Of a stretch of 11,078 nucleotides of DNA, positions 7,713 through 11,078 are shown one piece after another. The position numbers and the translations under genes were made by a program. Source of the stretch: REEB481 sp044360435 (GTDB taxonomy: Bacteria; Bacteroidota; Bacteroidia; NS11-12g; UBA955); the NCBI GenBank assembly GCA_044360435.1, contig JBIKKI010000071.1, positions 1 through 11,078 of the forward strand, in the 5' to 3' direction. The notes beneath the pieces are model-generated. The model ran no database searches. It was not told where the DNA came from and saw only the letters and a program-made list of their open reading frames with translations. Every line of letters begins with the position of its first letter. Position 1 is the stretch's first letter.

Positions 7713-8585
7713 TCAGCGAACCATGAAATCAAAAGTTTTTCCGTTGATGGTGGCTCTGGCCAGTCGGTCGCAAGCTCCGTCTTTCTTCGGATCAAAGTCC
7801 ACGCTGATGTAGCCTCCGTTGTCGTTCACAATTTCCAGAACGCCTTTAACGAAGGTGTTGGCGCATCCTTTTTCAATATTCTTGATGAGGTCTTCCTTCA
7901 CCAGCCAGGTATAATTCACGCCATCTTTATTGGTACCGCCACCAGAACCGTTGATGGTGAATTCATCACCAATAATTCCGGGACCTCCGGGTTTGGTATT
8001 TTCAATGAAGCGGGTTCCGTAGAAGAGCCAGGTTTTGTTGTTCCGTTCGGCTTTGCCGTTGCGCACTTCTACAGTCAATTTATTCACTGCAGTGCGTGTA
8101 ATGCTCAGCGCGCCTGAAAGCTTGGTCATCACCAAACCGTCGCCCGAGTAATAATTATTTGAATCAGCGATGGTCAGGATGCCTGTGGCGCCGATTTCCG
8201 TGTAGCGCTTGTCCAGCGAGAAGCGAAAAACACCGGCCCTGAATTTCCCGTCGTTGCATTCGCGGCCAAAGGGTGCAGCGGTCCCCAGGGGGCCAAAGTC
8301 AATTTCATAAACCACTCCATTGCCGTCAGAAAAGGAAGAATCGATCCAGGTAAAAACCGCTCCGCTGGGCAGAATCCCGGCGCTGGATGAACGTAGTTTG
8401 AAATCGGTTGAGTTCAAATCATCGCTCACATCAAAAGCCGCGGTGAATTCACTTTCACTGTTGGCAAAATCTTCTGCACTGGAAATGGTTTCTTTCGTTT
8501 CACGAATTTTATCGCAGGCAGAGAACCAGGTAAATCCAAGCGTAAGCAGAAGCAATGCGGATGTTTTAAAACTGTGTTTCATCAT
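7713..8585 (-). CDS. Putative secreted lipoprotein of unknown function
   Basis: This 290-residue protein starts with a basic N-terminus, a hydrophobic stretch (ALLLLTLGF) and a probable lipidation site at C24 (WFSACDK), so it should be exported and acylated. A Ser/Glu-rich segment (about 34-62) follows, then the motifs ILPSGAVFTWIDS (71-83), EIDFGP (94-99), ECNDGKFRAG (109-118) and, near the end, VDFDPKKDGACDR (252-264). These occur in the same order in the next gene downstream, so the pair arose by duplication. Besides C24 it has C110, C241 and C262, which could form a disulphide. There are two adjacent ATG codons (8585 and 8582); either works, and upstream is a purine-rich AAAGAAGA. It lies 58 bases after the aminotransferase gene and ends at its own terminator. 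I cannot assign a function. Confidence 0.78.
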   Translation of the reverse strand: MMKHSFKTSALLLLTLGFTWFSACDKIRETKETISSAEDFANSESEFTAAFDVSDDLNSTDFKLRSSSAGILPSGAVFTWIDSSFSDGNGVVYEIDFGPLGTAAPFGRECNDGKFRAGVFRFSLDKRYTEIGATGILTIADSNNYYSGDGLVMTKLSGALSITRTAVNKLTVEVRNGKAERNNKTWLFYGTRFIENTKPGGPGIIGDEFTINGSGGGTNKDGVNYTWLVKEDLIKNIEKGCANTFVKGVLEIVNDNGGYISVDFDPKKDGACDRLARATINGKTFDFMVR

Positions 8586-8596
8586 GAATCTTCTTT

Positions 8597-8611
8597 AGTG
8601 TGAAATACACT
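8597..8611. repeat. Small inverted repeat ahead of the lipoprotein start
   Basis: AGTGT (8597-8601) and ACACT (8607-8611) are perfect complements around a 5-base spacer, 11 bases upstream of the lipoprotein ATG. It could be a small operator or leader hairpin, or chance; with only 5-base arms the support is weak. Confidence 0.25.
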
Positions 8612-8643
8612 TGTTTGAACGCCTATCCCCCAAATGGTTTAAA

Positions 8644-9831
8644 TCAAATGAGTATTTCGTGCAGGGCGCGCACCAGAATTGCGGAAATGGTTTCCGCTTC
8701 CTCATCGGTCATGACCAAGGGCGGTGCGATCCGAAAAGCATCCGGAGCGAACAGGAACCAATCGGTAATAACACCCAATTCCAGGGCTTTGGCAATAAAT
8801 GCCCGACAGTGGTCTGCCGATGGAAGTTTCACTGCCAGCAATGCACCTGAGCCAGAAATTTCAATACCCTGAACAGATTTAAGTCGCGCTGTGAATAGAG
8901 CCCCCAGTTGTGCTGCACGTTTAGGCAAATCAGCGGTTTCCATCAGTTCCAGTCCTTTAATTGCAGCGGCGCAACACACAGGATGTCCGCCAAACGTGGT
9001 GATATGCCCAAGAACGGGGTTGTCAGACAAAGCCGCCATAATATCTCTGGAAGCCACAAATGCGGCCAGCGGGAATCCGGCACCAAAGGCTTTGCCACAT
9101 ACCAGAATATCGGGCACAACTCCGTATTGTTCAAAAGCGAACAAGGTTCCTGTGCGGCCCATACCTGTTTGAATTTCGTCGGCAATGAGCAGGGCTTTTA
9201 CATCTTTACATCGCTGCGCCACTGCCTGGATGTATGCCAGGTCGGCCACCTTGCAACCACGTTCTGCTTGAGTAAATTCAAGTACCACGGCAGCCGTATC
9301 GCTGTTGATGGCCCGCAGCGAAGCGAGGTCATTTTGCCTGATGAAGCGCACGCCGGGAACCAGGGGCCTGTATGCTCCGGTAAAATACTCGTCGCTCATA
9401 AGGGAAAGTGCACCTGCGGTGCTGCCATGGTAAGCATCCTGCTGGGCGACCATCCATGGTTTTCCGGTAAAGCGCCTTGCCAGTTTGATGGCTCCTTCGA
9501 TGGCTTCAGTTCCTGAATTGGTCAGATAAACGGAATTCAAAGATTCCGGAAGCATATTGTTGAGTCGGGCGGCGAGCAGGGCTTGCGGCGCCTGAATCAT
9601 TTCTCCATAAACCATCACATGAGCATGACGATGGATTTGGTCCACCACTGCTGCATTGATGTCCGGATGCATGTGCCCATAAGCACTCACACTGATGCCG
9701 GCAATCAAATCCCAATAAGCACGGCCCTGGGTGTCGTAAATTTTACACCCTTCCGCCCGTGACACTTCCAAACCCAAGGGTGCCGGACTTGTTTGGGCCT
9801 GATGTTGCAGAAAGAGTGCGCGTATGTGCAT
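8644..9831 (-). CDS. Class-III PLP-dependent aminotransferase (acetylornithine/ornithine aminotransferase-like)
   Basis: This 395-residue fold-type I enzyme moves an amino group, usually from an omega-amino acid or acylated ornithine, to 2-oxoglutarate. Visible elements are NSGTEA (105-110) for the cofactor phosphate, AYHGS (133-137), DEIQTGMGRTG (218-228) with D218 for the pyridine nitrogen, and GKAFGAGFP (246-254) with K247 as the Schiff-base lysine. TTFGGHP (278-284) and R367 in FRIAPPL for the substrate carboxylate complete the site. Length and N-terminus (RALFLQHQAQTS) match the group annotated in Flavobacteriia as aspartate aminotransferase family protein; the true substrate is unknown. 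The usual EP.QGEGG segment is replaced by EFTQAERG (175-182), which is odd. The neighbours are HU and lipoprotein genes, not arginine genes, so context does not fix the pathway. Its ATG is only 9 bases from the HU terminator hairpin. Confidence 0.88.
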   Translation of the reverse strand: MHIRALFLQHQAQTSPAPLGLEVSRAEGCKIYDTQGRAYWDLIAGISVSAYGHMHPDINAAVVDQIHRHAHVMVYGEMIQAPQALLAARLNNMLPESLNSVYLTNSGTEAIEGAIKLARRFTGKPWMVAQQDAYHGSTAGALSLMSDEYFTGAYRPLVPGVRFIRQNDLASLRAINSDTAAVVLEFTQAERGCKVADLAYIQAVAQRCKDVKALLIADEIQTGMGRTGTLFAFEQYGVVPDILVCGKAFGAGFPLAAFVASRDIMAALSDNPVLGHITTFGGHPVCCAAAIKGLELMETADLPKRAAQLGALFTARLKSVQGIEISGSGALLAVKLPSADHCRAFIAKALELGVITDWFLFAPDAFRIAPPLVMTDEEAETISAILVRALHEILI

Positions 9832-9835
9832 GGCA

Positions 9836-9873
9836 CAAAAATAAAAGACCCCCGGGTTGCGGAGGTCTTTTAT
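9836..9873 (-). terminator. Rho-independent terminator of HU gene 1
   Basis: The arms ATAAAAGACC (9841-9850) and GGTCTTTTAT (9864-9873) are perfect complements around a GC-rich 13-base interior that can add two more pairs after a mismatch. The minus-strand transcript runs from the HU stop (9891) through this hairpin into a T-rich tail (to 9837). The hairpin stands directly before the aminotransferase ATG at 9831. Confidence 0.85.
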
Positions 9874-9890
9874 CTGATGGGGCAGATGAA

Positions 9891-10163
9891 TTACTTCACT
9901 GTATCAGAAAGATCTGCACCTGCTTTGAAGCGCACAACCTTCTTGGCAGAAATGTTGATTTCTTTGCCGGTTTGTGGGTTGCGGCCTTTGCGAGCGCTGC
10001 GCTGAGATACGGAAAAAGTTCCGAATCCTACCAGAATCACTTTGTCGCCTTTTTTCAGGGCATCAGTGCTGGCAGTGATGAATGAATTCAGGGCAGCCTG
10101 AGCCTGTGCCTTGGTGATGCCGGCATCGCCAGCCATCTTTCCGATGAGGTCTGATTTGTTCAT
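9891..10163 (-). CDS. HU-family nucleoid DNA-binding protein (copy 1)
   Basis: This is a 90-residue histone-like protein that bends and compacts DNA as a dimer. The N-terminal helices begin MNKSDLIGKMAGDAGITKAQ, the body strand GFGTFS follows, and the DNA-gripping beta-arm carries ARKGRNPQTG with its intercalating proline. The frame can be extended to 10199, but that ATG lies upstream of the promoter -7 element at 10194-10187, so it cannot be on the transcript from that promoter. The ATG at 10163 also gives exactly the standard HU length and the same N-terminus as the neighbouring copy. By my residue count, 60 of 90 positions are identical to copy 2. It has its own promoter and terminator and is probably strongly expressed. 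Confidence 0.95.
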   Translation of the reverse strand: MNKSDLIGKMAGDAGITKAQAQAALNSFITASTDALKKGDKVILVGFGTFSVSQRSARKGRNPQTGKEINISAKKVVRFKAGADLSDTVK

Positions 10164-10186
10164 GGTCTTTTTGATTAATGGTCGGT

Positions 10187-10216
10187 CAAAAATAGGCACG
10201 CAGTAAAGGTTGTCAA
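10187..10216 (-). promoter_or_regulatory. Bacteroidota-type promoter of HU gene 1
   Basis: On the minus strand, TTG (10216-10214) is followed after exactly 19 bases by TATTTTTG (10194-10187). This is a full match to the TTG-N19-TAnnTTTG consensus of the Bacteroidota primary sigma factor. Transcription would start near 10182, giving a leader of about 20 bases before the ATG at 10163 and settling the start-codon choice. The leader is A-rich with no Shine-Dalgarno sequence. Confidence 0.82.
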
Positions 10217-10510
10217 GTGCTGCAATCCCGCATCTGGCCTGATTTTATTCACCAGAAATTAACAAAACCCCTGCCGCGGCAAGCTTTCACGTGTAACTCA
10301 TTGATTAACAATGAGATACAAAATTTTCAGTGTGCCTGAATCTCGAATTTCGTGGTTCATAATTTGGTAAAATCCACTGCGTTGCTCCAGAAATTCAGAC
10401 AATATTGCAGCGGTTTCGGTTTCATCCTACCTCAACAGCAGCGCGCATTCGGCTCATTCATACCCCCATTTGCGCAACGAATGAAGCGAATTACCGGGAG
10501 GATGCTGGCT
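10217..10510. other. Intergenic spacer between the two HU genes
   Basis: This stretch of nearly 300 bases separates the HU 2 stop from the HU 1 promoter. I see no credible gene in it; open frames crossing it are continuations of HU shadows. It contains two dyads, a 10-base palindrome TGCCGCGGCA at 10272-10281 and an inverted repeat at 10297-10315, and a weaker TCATTC/GAATGA pair (10454-10459 and 10479-10484) with a 19-base loop. No hairpin with a T-run that would terminate HU 2 was found. Confidence 0.6.
10297..10315. repeat. Inverted repeat in the HU spacer (possible operator)
   Basis: CTCATTG (10297-10303) and CAATGAG (10309-10315) are perfect 7-base complements around ATTAA. No T-run follows on either strand, so it is not a typical terminator. 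It lies about 115 bases upstream of the HU 1 transcription start, where a regulator could bind, but a structural role in the HU 2 transcript end is equally possible. Confidence 0.4.
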
Positions 10511-10783
10511 TCACCACATCCCATTTTTAAGCGCCTTACCGGCCCTGAATCGAGGTATTTTCTTGGCGCCAATGTTGATTTCTTCACCGGTTTGCGGGTT
10601 GCGGCCTTTGCGCGCGTGTCGTTCAGATAAGGAAAAAGTTCCAAAGCCTTGAAGGGTAAACTTGTCGCCGTTTTTCAGCGCTTGTTTGCTGGCATCCAGG
10701 ATGGACTTCAATGCAGCGTGGGCTTGTGCCTTAGTGATGCCGGCATCGGCGGCCATCTTTTCAAGAATGTCTGATTTGTTCAT
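10511..10783 (-). CDS. HU-family nucleoid DNA-binding protein (copy 2)
   Basis: This 90-residue HU protein starts MNKSDILEKMAADAGITKAQ, with the body strand GFGTFS and the beta-arm ARKGRNPQTGEEINIG intact. It is a close paralog of copy 1 in tandem orientation about 350 bases away. Differences cluster in helix 2 (SILDASKQALKNGDKFTLQ), in the residues after the arm (KKIPRFRAG against KKVVRFKAG) and in the last residues (KALKNGMW against ADLSDTVK). The pair could form homodimers and heterodimers, as HU alpha and beta do. A promoter -7 element lies 25 bases upstream; no clear terminator follows the stop at 10511. It is certainly an HU/IHF-type protein; its division of labour with copy 1 is not visible. 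Confidence 0.94.
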   Translation of the reverse strand: MNKSDILEKMAADAGITKAQAHAALKSILDASKQALKNGDKFTLQGFGTFSLSERHARKGRNPQTGEEINIGAKKIPRFRAGKALKNGMW

Positions 10784-10807
10784 GATTCATTCGATTTGGT
10801 GGTATAA

Positions 10808-10815
10808 CAAAAATA
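10808..10815 (-). promoter_or_regulatory. Candidate promoter -7 element of HU gene 2
   Basis: The minus strand reads TATTTTTG at 10815-10808, identical to the -7 element of HU gene 1 and matching TAnnTTTG. It would give a leader of roughly 20 bases before the ATG at 10783. A TTG at the right distance upstream is missing, so this is only half of the consensus and weaker than the promoter of copy 1. Confidence 0.5.
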
Positions 10816-10913
10816 ATCACATACTAAAATGATTGCGCTTCCTGGGCATTCAAACCGTGTAATTTCTGTGCACCGCACAAAATCTTGGTAGGATGTATGC
10901 CGCGCGCTAAAAC

Positions 10914-11078
10914 TCACCGAATCATTTGACACACGGCAAGAAACAAATCATCTTCGCTGAATTCCCCGTTCATCATTAATGCCGATTTCCGGTAATAAGG
11001 CGCTCTTTTTTCCAGTAATTCCAACAAACGCGCTTCAATACCCTTGGCATCTCGCTGACCAAACAAGGGTCTGACCTC
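10914..11078 (-). CDS. Shikimate kinase, C-terminal part (partial, right edge)
   Basis: The minus strand is open from the right edge to TGA at 10916-10914, giving 54 residues that start EVRPLFGQRD and end FLAVCQMIR. The RPL segment fits the shikimate-binding arginine after the lid of AroK/AroL, and LLEKRAPYYRKSA fits the following conserved R.P.Y..A helix. The enzyme phosphorylates shikimate at the 3-hydroxyl in chorismate synthesis. The P-loop lies outside the window, so the call rests on the tail only. The 130-base gap to HU 2 holds the HU 2 promoter candidate and no obvious strong terminator. Confidence 0.75.
   Translation of the reverse strand, partial: EVRPLFGQRDAKGIEARLLELLEKRAPYYRKSALMMNGEFSEDDLFLAVCQMIR

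Noticed and set aside
7283..7795. A 170-codon minus-strand frame spanning the lipoprotein terminator
   Set aside because: It overlaps both lipoprotein genes in another frame and reads through a strong terminator hairpin; no signal or motif is present.
10164..10199. A 12-residue N-terminal extension of HU copy 1
   Set aside because: The upstream ATG precedes the expected transcription start of the matching promoter, and the extension is absent from the paralog and from HU proteins in general.
10352..10630. A 92-codon plus-strand frame in the HU spacer
   Set aside because: About half of it is antisense to HU copy 2 and the remainder shows no motif, start context or promoter.
10866..10878. Short hairpin TGTGC-ACC-GCACA as a terminator for shikimate kinase
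   Set aside because: The stem is only 5 base pairs with a 3-base loop and no T-run follows on the minus strand.

Overview
The window looks like chromosomal DNA of a Bacteroidota bacterium, most likely of the Flavobacteriia. The reasons are a TetR-like/ABC1-kinase gene pair of the type I recall from that group, a DnaX without the usual zinc-binding cysteines, an A-rich start context without Shine-Dalgarno sequences, and one promoter with the Bacteroidota layout (TTG, 19 bp, TAnnTTTG) in front of an HU gene. Base composition looks near half GC by eye; I did not count it.

Layout: positions 1-1469 read rightward. They hold the tail of a TetR-like regulator followed, 2 bases later, by a complete ABC1/UbiB-like kinase gene. 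Everything from 1466 to the right edge reads leftward. In transcription order this is the end of shikimate kinase (edge to 10914), HU gene 2 (10783-10511), HU gene 1 with its own promoter (10163-9891) and a hairpin terminator, a class-III aminotransferase (9831-8644), and a lipoprotein (8585-7713) with a strong terminator. A second, related lipoprotein (7584-6775), dnaX (6716-5002), proline dehydrogenase (4957-3779) and a UvrD/PcrA helicase (3766-1466) follow. The last four have gaps of 58, 44 and 12 bases and could be one transcription unit. The kinase and helicase genes meet tail to tail and share the four bases TTAA, which supply both stop codons.

Most of the content is housekeeping: replication clamp loading, DNA unwinding and repair, nucleoid packaging, proline catabolism, and aromatic amino-acid synthesis. 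The two secreted lipoproteins are the only genes whose role I cannot name; they are diverged paralogs with matching motifs.

The most interesting signal is in dnaX. The reading frame closes after 371 codons, 5 codons past a run of ten A residues on the coding strand. The -1 frame continues from that run, without a stop, into a normal-looking tau C-terminal region, giving a 571-residue protein. This is the arrangement expected for programmed frameshifting or transcriptional slippage making gamma and tau from one gene. A single-base sequencing error in the homopolymer is the main alternative. I see no mobile elements, CRISPR arrays, tRNA or rRNA genes, and no new defence or biosynthetic system.
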